A stretch of DNA of 48,526 nt from Planctomycetota bacterium (lineage in GTDB: Bacteria; Planctomycetota; Planctomycetia; Gemmatales; Gemmataceae): the NCBI GenBank assembly GCA_021413735.1, contig JAIOPV010000068.1, positions 1 through 48,526 on the forward strand, written 5' to 3'. The notes beneath the pieces were generated by a model. That model was not told the origin of the DNA and ran no database searches. It saw nothing but the letters and a program-made list of their open reading frames with translations. The position numbers and the translations under genes are program-made. Below, piece by piece: positions 25,987 to 34,200 of this stretch (position 1 is its first letter; every line of letters starts with the position of its first letter).

Positions 25987-26835
25987 ATGTTCCACCGGTA
26001 CGCTCTGCTCGCTGCTTTGATTGCCGTCCCACTCACGGCGAGCGCCCAACCACCCGCAGCAAATCCGCCCGCTCGCTTCAAATGGCAAGCGAATCAGGTT
26101 CTCACCTACAAGGTGACCCAGGTCACGGCTGTTCGCGAAACGAGCCTCGACGAGAAGACCGAAAAGCCGGTCACCACGGAGGCCCGCACGAATCTGACGA
26201 TCATCAAGAAATGGACCGTGAAAGGCATCGAGCCGAACGGCGTTGCCACGCTGGAAATGACCATCTCTCAGATGAAGACCGAGTTCATCAAGCCCGACGG
26301 CAGCAGTGTCGTTCGCGACTCGGCGAACCCGGAGCAGGCCAAGGAAATGGTCGGCTTTCTGAACGTGCCGGTGGTGACGATCAAGGTTGACCCGCAGGGC
26401 AAGCTCATCGACGTGAAGGAAGCGAAAGCAGGTTCCGCGGCCCGGTTACACGCCGAGTTGCCGTTCCGCTTTATCCTGCCTGAGACAGGTCCGACCCCAG
26501 GGCAGAAGTGGGAACGCACCTTTACGCAGAAGCTCGACCCGCCGCAGGGCACGGGCGAGAGCTACGAGTTCACGCAGAAGTACGTTGGCAGCGTGAAGGA
26601 TAGTCTCGTGGCGATTGGCGTTGAGACGACCCTGAACGCACCACCGAAGACGTTGGCGGAGCGGGTGCCGTTGGTGCCGATGCTGTGGACGGGCGAGGTG
26701 TACTTCAACCCGACGTTGGGACAGTATCACGCGGCTCGTCTGAAGGTGAAGGCGGAGCTGCCGAATCACCAGGGCGAAGGCACGAAGTTCGAGTACGAGA
26801 GCGCTTACGTCGAAGACATCGTGACGGGGAAGTAA
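25987..26835 (+). CDS. Secreted protein of unknown function (DUF6263-like)
   Basis: The 282-residue protein has a signal peptide (MFHRYALLAALIAVPLTASA) followed by a beta-rich domain with LTYKVTQVTAVRETS, TTEARTNLTIIKKWTVKG, LEMTISQMKTEF and a later LPETGPTPGQKWERTF. The layout resembles DUF6263, a family of exported bacterial proteins; this assignment is from memory of the pattern only. The ATG at 25987 starts the signal peptide. It is the last plus-strand gene before a long palindrome and a convergent FAH-family gene. Confidence 0.75.
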   Translation: MFHRYALLAALIAVPLTASAQPPAANPPARFKWQANQVLTYKVTQVTAVRETSLDEKTEKPVTTEARTNLTIIKKWTVKGIEPNGVATLEMTISQMKTEFIKPDGSSVVRDSANPEQAKEMVGFLNVPVVTIKVDPQGKLIDVKEAKAGSAARLHAELPFRFILPETGPTPGQKWERTFTQKLDPPQGTGESYEFTQKYVGSVKDSLVAIGVETTLNAPPKTLAERVPLVPMLWTGEVYFNPTLGQYHAARLKVKAELPNHQGEGTKFEYESAYVEDIVTGK

Positions 26836-26840
26836 AAGAC

Positions 26841-26946
26841 ATTAGCCACGGATGAACACAGATGAAACACGGATAAGACCAAAGACAATGAAGCAAATTG
26901 CTCTTCTGTCTTATCCGTGTTTCATCTGTGTTCATCCGTGGCTAAT
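26841..26946. repeat. Perfect 39-bp inverted repeat filling a convergent intergenic gap
   Basis: The arm 26841-26879 (starting ATTAGCCACGGATGAACAC) is exactly complementary to 26908-26946, with a 28-nt loop. It spans nearly the whole 119-bp gap between convergent stops at 26835 and 26955. Arms this long without mismatch imply recent insertion or active maintenance. Words such as CCACGGATGAACAC occur as dispersed repeats in many environmental bacterial genomes, as I recall. Confidence 0.92.
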
Positions 26947-26954
26947 CTTCTGTC

Positions 26955-27824
26955 TTAGCTCTCGGCGACGCAGGGGTTCTTCAGCACGCCGATCTTCTCG
27001 ATCTCCACTTCGCACACGTCGCCAGGGTTCAGCGTCACCGGTGGCTTGCGAGCAATGCCCACCCCCGGAGGCGTGCCCGTGAAGATCAAGTCGCCCGGCT
27101 CCAGCGTCACGCCCTGCGACACGTACCACAGCACGTGCGGCACGCTGAAGATGAACTCCTTCGTGTTCGAATTCTGCAGCGTCGTGCCGTTCAGCCGCAA
27201 CTGAATCTGAAGGCTGTGCGGGTCGGTCAGTTCATCGGCCGTCACCAACACCGGCCCCGTCGGCGCGAACGTGTCCATCGTTTTGCCGATGACCCACTGC
27301 TTCTCTTCGCCGCGGAACTGCCAGTAACGATCGCTCACGTCGTGACCGCAAGTGTAGCCGCCGACGTAATCGAACGCGGACTTGTCGTTTGGAATGTGCT
27401 TGCCCTTCTTGCCGATCACGATCACCAACTCAGCTTCGTAATCCATCTTCTGCGCGACTTTCGGAATCACGATCGGGTCGCCGTGCGCGACGAGCGTGTT
27501 CGGGAACTTCGCGAACAGCACGGGTTCCGTCGGGATCGCCTTGCCGCCCTCGATGGCGTGGTCGCGGTAGTTCAAGCCGACGCACACGATCTTGCTCGGG
27601 TTCGGGATCGGCGGAAGCAACTTCACCGCGTTGGCGGCGTACTTCACGGCGTGCTTGCAGTTCACGGTTTCGGCCGCGATCTTGCGAATGCCGGCGCTTG
27701 CGGCGAGGAGATTCTTCACGCACGTCGGCAGGCCGGGGTCGGTTGCGTGGAGGTCGATGTAGCCGTCGGCGGTGGCGATGGCGGCACGCGGGCCGTGCGG
27801 GGTGAGGATGGTGGCGAGACGCAT
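26955..27824 (-). CDS. Fumarylacetoacetate hydrolase family protein
   Basis: The 289-residue protein has the FAH C-terminal domain: KIVCVGLNYRDHAIE, then metal ligands Glu130, Glu132 and Asp162 in MDYEAELVIVIG and CGHDVSDR, then GKTMDTFAPTGP, IFSVPHVLWYVSQGVTLEPGDLIFTGTPPGVG and GDVCEVEIEKIG. The family includes acylpyruvate hydrolases and 2-keto-4-pentenoate hydratases. The ATG at 27824 has GGAG 10 nt upstream. The neighbouring uronate genes suggest a sugar-acid substrate, but that is weak inference. Confidence 0.95.
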   Translation of the reverse strand: MRLATILTPHGPRAAIATADGYIDLHATDPGLPTCVKNLLAASAGIRKIAAETVNCKHAVKYAANAVKLLPPIPNPSKIVCVGLNYRDHAIEGGKAIPTEPVLFAKFPNTLVAHGDPIVIPKVAQKMDYEAELVIVIGKKGKHIPNDKSAFDYVGGYTCGHDVSDRYWQFRGEEKQWVIGKTMDTFAPTGPVLVTADELTDPHSLQIQLRLNGTTLQNSNTKEFIFSVPHVLWYVSQGVTLEPGDLIFTGTPPGVGIARKPPVTLNPGDVCEVEIEKIGVLKNPCVAES

Positions 27825-27897
27825 GTGGGTGTGGCTCCGGGTGTTGATGGAACCCGGAGTATTGAATGAGTCGATGCCCCCGGCGGCGAGGATGAGA

Positions 27898-28037
27898 GAA
27901 GAGTATTCACCACAGAGGGCGCGGAGGACGCAGAGAGAAAACTAAAGGCAGGAGAATTCAGAGTTTGAAGACTCCTCTTTTCTCGGTTTTGGTTTTTCTC
28001 TCTGTGCTCTCCGCGCCCTCTGCGGTGAATACTCTTT
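27898..28037. repeat. Long inverted repeat (45-bp arms, few mismatches) between FAH and S41 genes
   Basis: The arm 27898-27941 (AGAGTATTCACCACAGAGGG...) is near-complementary to 27993-28037. The right arm ends at the stop codon of the minus-strand S41 gene, so the palindrome begins immediately after translation stops. The inner 50 nt contain further purine/pyrimidine complementarity. Confidence 0.88.
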
Positions 28038-29668
28038 TATTTCTTCCCGTCGAGTTTCTTCCGCAGATACTTCAGCGCGGCGAGGCGATATGGGTCGGCG
28101 TCCGCATCGTCGAACGGCAACGCTTCCCGGCTGTCCGCGGGCCGCAGCGAATGCAGATCGGCTTGCCGACGCAACTCCGCCGACTTGTCTGCCGTGATCG
28201 GCACCTCAAGCCCATCATCCGGACGAATGCCCCATTCGTCGGTCGGCTGGCTGTCCGGCTTCCGCTGGCGATTCTTGCCGTTCGGGCGAAGTGACGTTCC
28301 GGTCGTGATGCGGAACTGCACGCCCGCAAAGCCCGCATCCCGCACATTCTGAATCGACGCCCGCCCGACCGTCCGCTGACCCACAACAACACAGCGATCG
28401 TTGTCTCGCAACGCCGACGTGATTAGTTCGCCGCCGCCGGTCGTTTCGTTCCCCACCAGCACAACCAACGGCATGTTGGAATACTGCCCACCGCCCGGTG
28501 GAGTGTGAATCTCGCCTGCCGAGCCTGCGAGTGCCGCGTTACGATACTCCATCTTCGCGATGACCGAGCCATCCTTCAGGAACATGCCCGCGATCTGCGT
28601 CCCCGGATCGACATAGCCCCCTGGGCACCATCGAAGATCGAGAATCAATGCGCGACAGCCCTGTTTCGTGAGTTCAGACATGAGATCCGCGAACTTCCGA
28701 TCCAGGCCGGTTTCGATCGGTCCGAGGCGGATGTAGCCGATCTTGTTCTTCCGGTCGAGCATGCAATCCCATTTGTCGTCGGCAGTGCGAAAGACGCCGA
28801 ACGCGCTCTCGGGCGTATACGCTTCCGATTTGAGGTTGGCGGTGAATGGCTTCTCCTCGCCGCGACGAAAGATGAACCTTCGCTCTTGCGGCATCATGCG
28901 ACCAGTTGCCGGGTCGAATATCTGCGTGGGGTTCGCCAGTTGCGAGAACAGCCGATTCGCGGTTTCGGCAGTAATCTCGGAGCCGTTGAAACTCGTGATG
29001 ACGTCACCGGGTTTCACGCCCGCTCGCTGTGCGGGACTGCCCGGAATCACACGCTTCACTTTCCACGGCACACCCGCAGGACTGGGGAGTGCATCGGCTT
29101 TCACAACGGGACCAAACCAGCCGATGGCCCCGAACCGCCCGAGCGCGACGCCCTGTTCGACCTGGTAAAGCGTCCACCGCGTTCCGACGACACCTTCCAG
29201 TTCGATGCCGACGCCGAAGTCCTGATCGACCGATGCGAAGGCGTTGATTCGCGGGCTATACAGTCCGCAGATTTGGTCGGTGGCGTGCTTGAAGCCGTTC
29301 ATGGCCGCGAACAGCGACTTCGCTCCGGTCAGGTTCGGGTGATCCCCGAGCAGGATGCGGACATCGGCCAGTGTATCGACCAGTTCCACTGCGCTGTTTG
29401 AACGAGCGAGGGCGGCTTTCACGTTGTCGGGAATGGCCTGGCCAGTTTCGTCGTAAAGCCCGCGAACCGCTGCCTCGATGAGTTCTTTCTGGTGGTTCTT
29501 CTTCTCGATGACGTAGTTGACCGCGACCTGCTCGGCGAGTTGGTACACGAGACGCGAGAATTGCAGAGCCTGGTTGCGATCCACGTACCCCGCGACCGGC
29601 TTCGGTGGTGTCGCTGGCACCGGAGCGGCAGGCGTGAGCAACAGCGTGAGAGTGATGATTCCGGTCAT
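28037..29668 (-). CDS. S41-type protease homologue with PDZ domain, catalytic residues lost
   Basis: The 543-residue protein has a signal peptide-like start, a PDZ segment (VKRVIPGSPAQRAGVKPGDVITSFNG, about 205-230) and a C-terminal-processing-protease domain with GYIRLGPI (311-318) and DLRWCPGGYVDPG (344-356). In active CtpA/Prc proteins the Ser lies in TASASE and the Lys in FGKG. Here the matching stretches are NETTGGGEL (Gly411) and TVGRAS (Arg436), so both are replaced. It should be non-proteolytic, perhaps a scaffold or binding protein. The ATG at 29668 has AAGGT at 7 nt. It is divergent from uxaE. Confidence 0.88.
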   Translation of the reverse strand: MTGIITLTLLLTPAAPVPATPPKPVAGYVDRNQALQFSRLVYQLAEQVAVNYVIEKKNHQKELIEAAVRGLYDETGQAIPDNVKAALARSNSAVELVDTLADVRILLGDHPNLTGAKSLFAAMNGFKHATDQICGLYSPRINAFASVDQDFGVGIELEGVVGTRWTLYQVEQGVALGRFGAIGWFGPVVKADALPSPAGVPWKVKRVIPGSPAQRAGVKPGDVITSFNGSEITAETANRLFSQLANPTQIFDPATGRMMPQERRFIFRRGEEKPFTANLKSEAYTPESAFGVFRTADDKWDCMLDRKNKIGYIRLGPIETGLDRKFADLMSELTKQGCRALILDLRWCPGGYVDPGTQIAGMFLKDGSVIAKMEYRNAALAGSAGEIHTPPGGGQYSNMPLVVLVGNETTGGGELITSALRDNDRCVVVGQRTVGRASIQNVRDAGFAGVQFRITTGTSLRPNGKNRQRKPDSQPTDEWGIRPDDGLEVPITADKSAELRRQADLHSLRPADSREALPFDDADADPYRLAALKYLRKKLDGKK

Positions 29669-29815
29669 GGGTTACCTTCTCGCGAGAGTTCACCACTGAG
29701 TTTCCGGCGTCTGCGGCGAAGATGCAAGTCACGGTTCGTAACAATTGGTCGCCGCTTGTTCTTGCCGTTCATTCGATACAACAAGTTCAATCACTCTTCT
29801 CCCGAGGTGTCGTCA

Positions 29816-31066
29816 GTGCTCACGCTCGCCAAATACTCCGTCGGCGTTGGAGATCGGTTCGCGCATCAAGCGAAGGCACAACTTCGGGCGTGCATGCTCG
29901 CGGCCGACAAGGGCGTCGAAGTCATTCCGGTCTGGAACAAGTCGAACCGCGAGCACACGATCATCGGCTCGGAGCCTGGCAGCGTGCGTGCTTCTGGTGA
30001 CGCTGCCGTGAAGGCACTCGGCTGGACGAAGCCGTATCACGTTGACGCCGACCACATCAGGCTCGAAACCGTCGATCGTTTCCTGCCGGCGTGCGACTTC
30101 TACACCATCGATGTCGCCGATTCGATTGGTCACGCGGCAGCGCCGGAAGCCGTGAAAGCGTTCGTCGATCGGCACCCTGAACTCGCTGGGAAGCTGGAGA
30201 TTCCCGGCATTGCGGAGCCGTTCACCACGACTCGTGCAGACGTCGAACGGGTCGCTGCAAAGTATCTGAAGGCCGTGCAGGATGCGGGAGCGATCTACCG
30301 CAAGATCGCGGGTGCGAAGGGTGCCGAGAACATTATCGCAGAAGTGTCGATGGACGAAACCGACGCTCCGCAGACGCCGCCGGAACTGCTGCTGATCCTC
30401 GCCGCACTCGCGGATACTCAGGTGCCTGTGCAGACGATCGCGCCGAAGTTCACGGGGCGCTTCAACAAGGGCGTCGATTACGTCGGCGATCTGAAGCAGT
30501 TCGAGAAGGAATTCCGCGACGACCTCGCCGTAATCGCGTTTGCGGTGCGGAAGTACGGCCTGCCTGCTAACCTGAAATTGAGCGTGCATTCCGGCAGCGA
30601 TAAGTTTTCGATCTACGAACCGATGCGTCGTGCGATTCGCGAAACCGGTGCCGGCCTTCACCTGAAAACCGCCGGCACAACGTGGCTAGAAGAAGTGATC
30701 GGCCTCGCGGAAACGGGCGGTGCGGGCCTCGACATGGCGAAGGAGATCTACGCAGGCGCACTCAAGAAGAAGGACGAGTTGTGCGCCCCGTATGCGACCG
30801 TCATCGACATCGACGCTGCGAAGTTGCCGACCGCTGAAGCCGTGAAAGGCTGGACCTCAGAACAGTTCGTCGCGGCGCTGCGACATGAGCCGTCGAACCC
30901 AGCGTTCAACGCTTCGCTTCGGCAACTGATTCACGTCGGCTTCAAGATCGCAGCCCAGATGGGCGAGCGGTATCTGAACATGCTGAAGACGTGCGAACCA
31001 GCCGTATCGCGGAACGTGACCGGCAACTTGTACGATCGGCACCTGAAGCCACTGTTTGTGGACTAA
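29816..31066 (+). CDS. uxaE: Tagaturonate epimerase family protein
   Basis: The 416-residue protein matches the UxaE family: YSVGVGDRFAHQAKAQLRAC, GVEVIPVWNKSNREHTIIGSEP, the catalytic-core HVDADHIRLETVDRF, DFYTIDVADSIG, and later KLSVHSGSDKFSIYEPM. UxaE interconverts D-tagaturonate and D-fructuronate, linking galacturonate and glucuronate breakdown. The start is GTG at 29816 with GAGGTG 7 nt upstream; no closer ATG exists. The next gene is a mannonate-type SDR, consistent with tagaturonate to fructuronate to mannonate. A perfect-core palindrome separates the two genes. Confidence 0.92.
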   Translation: MLTLAKYSVGVGDRFAHQAKAQLRACMLAADKGVEVIPVWNKSNREHTIIGSEPGSVRASGDAAVKALGWTKPYHVDADHIRLETVDRFLPACDFYTIDVADSIGHAAAPEAVKAFVDRHPELAGKLEIPGIAEPFTTTRADVERVAAKYLKAVQDAGAIYRKIAGAKGAENIIAEVSMDETDAPQTPPELLLILAALADTQVPVQTIAPKFTGRFNKGVDYVGDLKQFEKEFRDDLAVIAFAVRKYGLPANLKLSVHSGSDKFSIYEPMRRAIRETGAGLHLKTAGTTWLEEVIGLAETGGAGLDMAKEIYAGALKKKDELCAPYATVIDIDAAKLPTAEAVKGWTSEQFVAALRHEPSNPAFNASLRQLIHVGFKIAAQMGERYLNMLKTCEPAVSRNVTGNLYDRHLKPLFVD

Positions 31067-31073
31067 AACCAAG

Positions 31074-31135
31074 CTCACGCAAAGCCGCAAAGACGCGAAG
31101 TTGTCTTTCTTTGTGGCTTTGCGGCTTTGCGTGAG
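31074..31135. repeat. 27-bp-arm inverted repeat between uxaE and SDR
   Basis: 31074-31100 (CTCACGCAAAGCCGCAAAG...) pairs with 31109-31135; the outer 19 bp match exactly. The loop is short. It begins 7 nt after the uxaE stop within a co-directional operon-like pair. The CTCACGCAAAGCCGC motif is of the widespread dispersed-palindrome kind. Confidence 0.88.
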
Positions 31136-31159
31136 ATCCATGATTTCATTGGGGATGCA

Positions 31160-31969
31160 ATGACCAATCTGTTCGACCTCTCTGGTGAAGTGGCGGCTGT
31201 GCTTGGCGGTACCGGCGTTCTCGGTGGCGGCATGGCTGACGCACTGGCTGCGGCTGGCGCAACGGTTGCCGTCGTGGGGCGCAGTGAAGAACGGGGCATC
31301 GAGCGAGTGCGTGCTATCGAGAGGGTCGGCGGCAAAGCGATCTTCCAGCAAGCCGACGCGATGAGTCGCGATTCGCTGGCAATGGCTCGCGATTCCATCA
31401 CGTCGAAGCTCGGCAACGTCACGATTCTGATTAACGGTGCGGGCGGCAACAAGCCCGAAGGCACCATCATGCCCGGCGGCGACTTCTGCAAGATGGGCAT
31501 GGAAGGCTGGAACGCCGTCTTCGACCTGAACCTAGTCGGTGGGACGCTGCTGCCGTGTCAGATCTTTGGCGAGAAGATGGTCGCGGCGGGCAAGGGCAGC
31601 ATCATCAACATCGCGTCGATGGCAAGCATCATTCCGTTGTCGCGGGTGGTGGCGTATTCGGCATCGAAGGCGGCCGTGTTAAACCTGACGCTGTGGCTCG
31701 CTCGCGAGTGGGCCACGAAGGGCGTGCGGGTGAACGCGATCAGTCCGGGGTTCTTCCCGGCGGAACAGAATCGCCGAATGCTGATGAAGGATGACGGCAC
31801 TTACACCGAACGCGGTCAGTCGATTGTCGGGCACACGCCGATGGCACGGTTTGGCAGCGCCGAGGAACTCGCGGGCGCAACGATCTGGCTTGCGTCGCAG
31901 CGAGCGAGCGGCTTCGTGACGGGACAGAACATTGTCGTGGACGGAGGCTTCTCGTCGGTGACGATTTGA
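31160..31969 (+). CDS. SDR-family oxidoreductase, probable mannonate/fructuronate reductase
   Basis: The 269-residue classical SDR has the NAD loop GGTGVLGGG (16-24), NGAGG (92-96), Tyr166 and Lys170 (AYSASK) and ends GQNIVVDGGFSSVTI. The NGAGGNKPEGT segment and the gene's place next to tagaturonate epimerase match D-mannonate oxidoreductase-type SDRs of uronate operons. Reduction of fructuronate to mannonate is therefore inferred. The ATG at 31160 is preceded by GGGGAT; a start 11 codons upstream is possible. It is the second gene of the operon. Confidence 0.88.
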   Translation: MTNLFDLSGEVAAVLGGTGVLGGGMADALAAAGATVAVVGRSEERGIERVRAIERVGGKAIFQQADAMSRDSLAMARDSITSKLGNVTILINGAGGNKPEGTIMPGGDFCKMGMEGWNAVFDLNLVGGTLLPCQIFGEKMVAAGKGSIINIASMASIIPLSRVVAYSASKAAVLNLTLWLAREWATKGVRVNAISPGFFPAEQNRRMLMKDDGTYTERGQSIVGHTPMARFGSAEELAGATIWLASQRASGFVTGQNIVVDGGFSSVTI

Positions 31970-31971
31970 AT

Positions 31972-32041
31972 GTAGGGCCGGCTCAGCCGGCCATCTCGAT
32001 TCGACCGACGTATGAAAGAAGGCCGGCTGAGCCGGCCCTAC
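31972..32041. repeat. Perfect 21-bp inverted repeat between SDR and Rieske genes
   Basis: The arms 31972-31992 (GTAGGGCCGGCTCAGCCGGC...) and 32021-32041 are exact complements. It begins 2 nt after the SDR stop. Each arm is itself near-palindromic (GGCCGGCTCAGCCGGCC). An open frame runs from the right arm into the Rieske gene, but the true start is downstream. Confidence 0.9.
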
Positions 32042-32065
32042 GAAGTCGGTGAAAGGTCACATCCC

Positions 32066-33163
32066 ATGAACGGTACACATCAAGGTCTGCTTTCGCAGTT
32101 CGATCCGTCGGTCCCACTGGAGAAAGCGCACTGTCTGCCGAACACGTGGTACACGTCGCCGGAAATCGCTCGTTTGGAACGCGATCGGGTGTTCACGCAG
32201 ACTTGGCAAGCAGCCGGGAGGCGAGAACTCGTTGCGAAGCCTGGGCAGTTTCTCACGACTGACATCGCCGACGAGCCGATCCTCGTCGTGCGTGGGGAAG
32301 ACGGCGTTTTGCGGGCGTTCGTGAATGTGTGTCGGCACCGGGCAGCGCGAGTGTGCAGCGAGGAGTGCGGTACCGTCACGAAACTGCGTTGCCACTACCA
32401 CGGCTGGACCTACGATCTCGCCGGCAACCTTCGTGGCGTGCCCGAGTTCGACGGCGTGGAGGAGTTCCGTCGCGAAGACAACGGCTTGCCGCCGGTGAGC
32501 GTTGCAGAGTGGGGGCCGTATGTGTGGGTGCATTTGGAGAAACCGCGTGAACCTCTGGAGCAGTTTCTCGCTCCGTTGCCGACGTGGAGCGACTCACGCA
32601 GCGCCCTGAGTGGCCTTGTGTGGCACACTCGCAAGCATTACGACCTCGCGTGCAACTGGAAGGTGTACGTCGATAACTACCTCGACGGCGGTTATCACGT
32701 AAACACCATCCATCCCGGACTTGCGGGCGTGCTGGACTATCGCGAATATCGCACGACGCCCGACCGCAACACGGTTCTGCAAAGCAGCCCGATGAAGCCC
32801 GCGGAAGGCGAAACTGGCCGGACTCGCACCGGCGACCTCGCGGCGTACTGGTGGGTGTTCCCGAATGTGATGGTGAACCTCTACTCCGGCGTCCTCGACA
32901 CGAACATCGTGTTGCCGCTGGCGGTGGATCGTTGTCGAGTGATCTTCGATCTGTATTTCGCGGCCGACGCGGACCCCGAATTCGTTCGCGAAAGTTTGCT
33001 GGTGACGGATCAAGTGCAGACGGAAGACGTGGGAGTGTGCGAGGAAGTTCAGCGGAATCTGAACAGTCGCAGTTACACGACAGGCCGTTACAGCGTGAAG
33101 CGCGAGAACGGCGAGCACTACTTCCACACGATGTTGGCGAAGGCGTTACAACATCCCGTGTAG
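32066..33163 (+). CDS. Rieske non-haem iron oxygenase, alpha subunit type
   Basis: The 365-residue protein has a Rieske [2Fe-2S] site, Cys89/His91 and Cys109/His112 (CRHRAARVC...LRCHYHGW), and the catalytic iron site His211/His216 in DNYLDGGYHVNTIHP. The C-terminal domain resembles choline- and carnitine-monooxygenase-like ring-hydroxylating oxygenases. No reductase or beta subunit lies nearby, so electron donors must be elsewhere. The ATG at 32066 has GAAAGG upstream. It follows the uronate pair with two palindromes in between, so co-regulation is not certain. The substrate is unknown. Confidence 0.92.
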   Translation: MNGTHQGLLSQFDPSVPLEKAHCLPNTWYTSPEIARLERDRVFTQTWQAAGRRELVAKPGQFLTTDIADEPILVVRGEDGVLRAFVNVCRHRAARVCSEECGTVTKLRCHYHGWTYDLAGNLRGVPEFDGVEEFRREDNGLPPVSVAEWGPYVWVHLEKPREPLEQFLAPLPTWSDSRSALSGLVWHTRKHYDLACNWKVYVDNYLDGGYHVNTIHPGLAGVLDYREYRTTPDRNTVLQSSPMKPAEGETGRTRTGDLAAYWWVFPNVMVNLYSGVLDTNIVLPLAVDRCRVIFDLYFAADADPEFVRESLLVTDQVQTEDVGVCEEVQRNLNSRSYTTGRYSVKRENGEHYFHTMLAKALQHPV

Positions 33164-33186
33164 CGGCCGCCCCGCCGGGGCGGCGT
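33162..33186. terminator. GC hairpin after Rieske gene, second copy of the 19080 hairpin
   Basis: GCCGCCCC and GGGGCGGC surround a GCC loop, with the AGCGGCC...GGCGT flanks shared with 19080-19104. It overlaps the stop codon region of the Rieske gene and precedes rarD by 60 nt. It may terminate transcription or belong to the palindrome repertoire of this genome. Confidence 0.55.
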
Positions 33187-33246
33187 GTTTGCGAGTGAGC
33201 CGCGTTCCATTTTGGGGCGCGGCCAAACCATTGAAAGGGGTTATCG

Positions 33247-34200
33247 GTGTCCGATCCCGCGGCGGCAAAGTTTAGATCTGGCCTCGTCTTTGGTCTGATC
33301 GCGTACTCGTGGTGGGGGCTTGTTCCTCTCTACTTTTCTGCCCTGCAAGCGTTCGGAATGCCGGCCTGGGAAATTCTCGCACACCGAATTACGTGGTCGC
33401 TGCCGATCATGATTGCCATCACGGCCGTCGTCGGTGGCTGGTCTGATCTCTTCCGCGTTCTGCGAAATCGAAAGCTCGTGCTGACGCTGTTGCTCTCGTC
33501 GGTTCTCCTGGCGATCAACTGGCTGCTCTACATCTACGCCACGGTGACGAATCGCGTCCCGGAGGCGAGCCTCGGTTACTACATGATGCCGCTCGTGAAC
33601 GCGGCCCTCGCCACGGTGTTTCTCGGTGAGAAACTGCGTCCCGCACACTACCCCGCACTCGCGTTAGTGGCGATTGGCGTGGCGGTGCCGTGCATCGCGG
33701 GCGGCTACTTCCCCTGGCTCGCAATCTCGCTGACGATCTCGTTCGGCTGCTACGGTCTCGTGCGGAAGCAAGTAGCGGTGGAAAGCATCGCGGGCCTGAC
33801 GGTCGAGACGCTGCTGATGCTGCCGGTGTCGCTGGCGTTTCTGGGATATTTGTGGTCGATCAACGAGAACCACATGGGCGGCGAACTCGGTCTGAGCGCC
33901 TTGATCGCGTTCAGCGGAATCGTGACGGTGGTGCCGTTGCTGACGTTCACGCTGTCGATTCGTCGGCTTCCGTTGTTGGCGGTGAGCTTCATTCAGTTCC
34001 TGTCGCCGACGATTCAGTTGATCCTGGCGGTACTGGTGCTGAATCACCCGTTGGTTGAAGGTGCGTTCACAGCGTTCGTGTGCGTGTGGGCTGCCGTGCT
34101 GATCTTCGTCGGCGACGCCATCTGGCAAGTCCGAGCGAGGAAGCGTCAAGTGCGGTTGTACAGCGGCGTCGCGACGAAGATCGCCGTCGTCACACGATGA
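33247..34200 (+). CDS. rarD: RarD/EamA-family transporter
   Basis: The 317-residue protein has about ten hydrophobic helices and the RarD pattern: GLIAYSWWGLVPLYF at the start, EILAHRITWSLPIM, NWLLYIYATVTNRVPEASLGYYMMPLVNAAL and SFIQFLSPTIQLILAVLVLNHP. RarD proteins are inner-membrane EamA/DMT exporters, linked to chloramphenicol sensitivity in Pseudomonas. The start is GTG with AAAGGGG 6 nt upstream. The last 11 bp overlap the end of the convergent M24 peptidase gene. The substrate is unknown. Confidence 0.94.
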   Translation: MSDPAAAKFRSGLVFGLIAYSWWGLVPLYFSALQAFGMPAWEILAHRITWSLPIMIAITAVVGGWSDLFRVLRNRKLVLTLLLSSVLLAINWLLYIYATVTNRVPEASLGYYMMPLVNAALATVFLGEKLRPAHYPALALVAIGVAVPCIAGGYFPWLAISLTISFGCYGLVRKQVAVESIAGLTVETLLMLPVSLAFLGYLWSINENHMGGELGLSALIAFSGIVTVVPLLTFTLSIRRLPLLAVSFIQFLSPTIQLILAVLVLNHPLVEGAFTAFVCVWAAVLIFVGDAIWQVRARKRQVRLYSGVATKIAVVTR

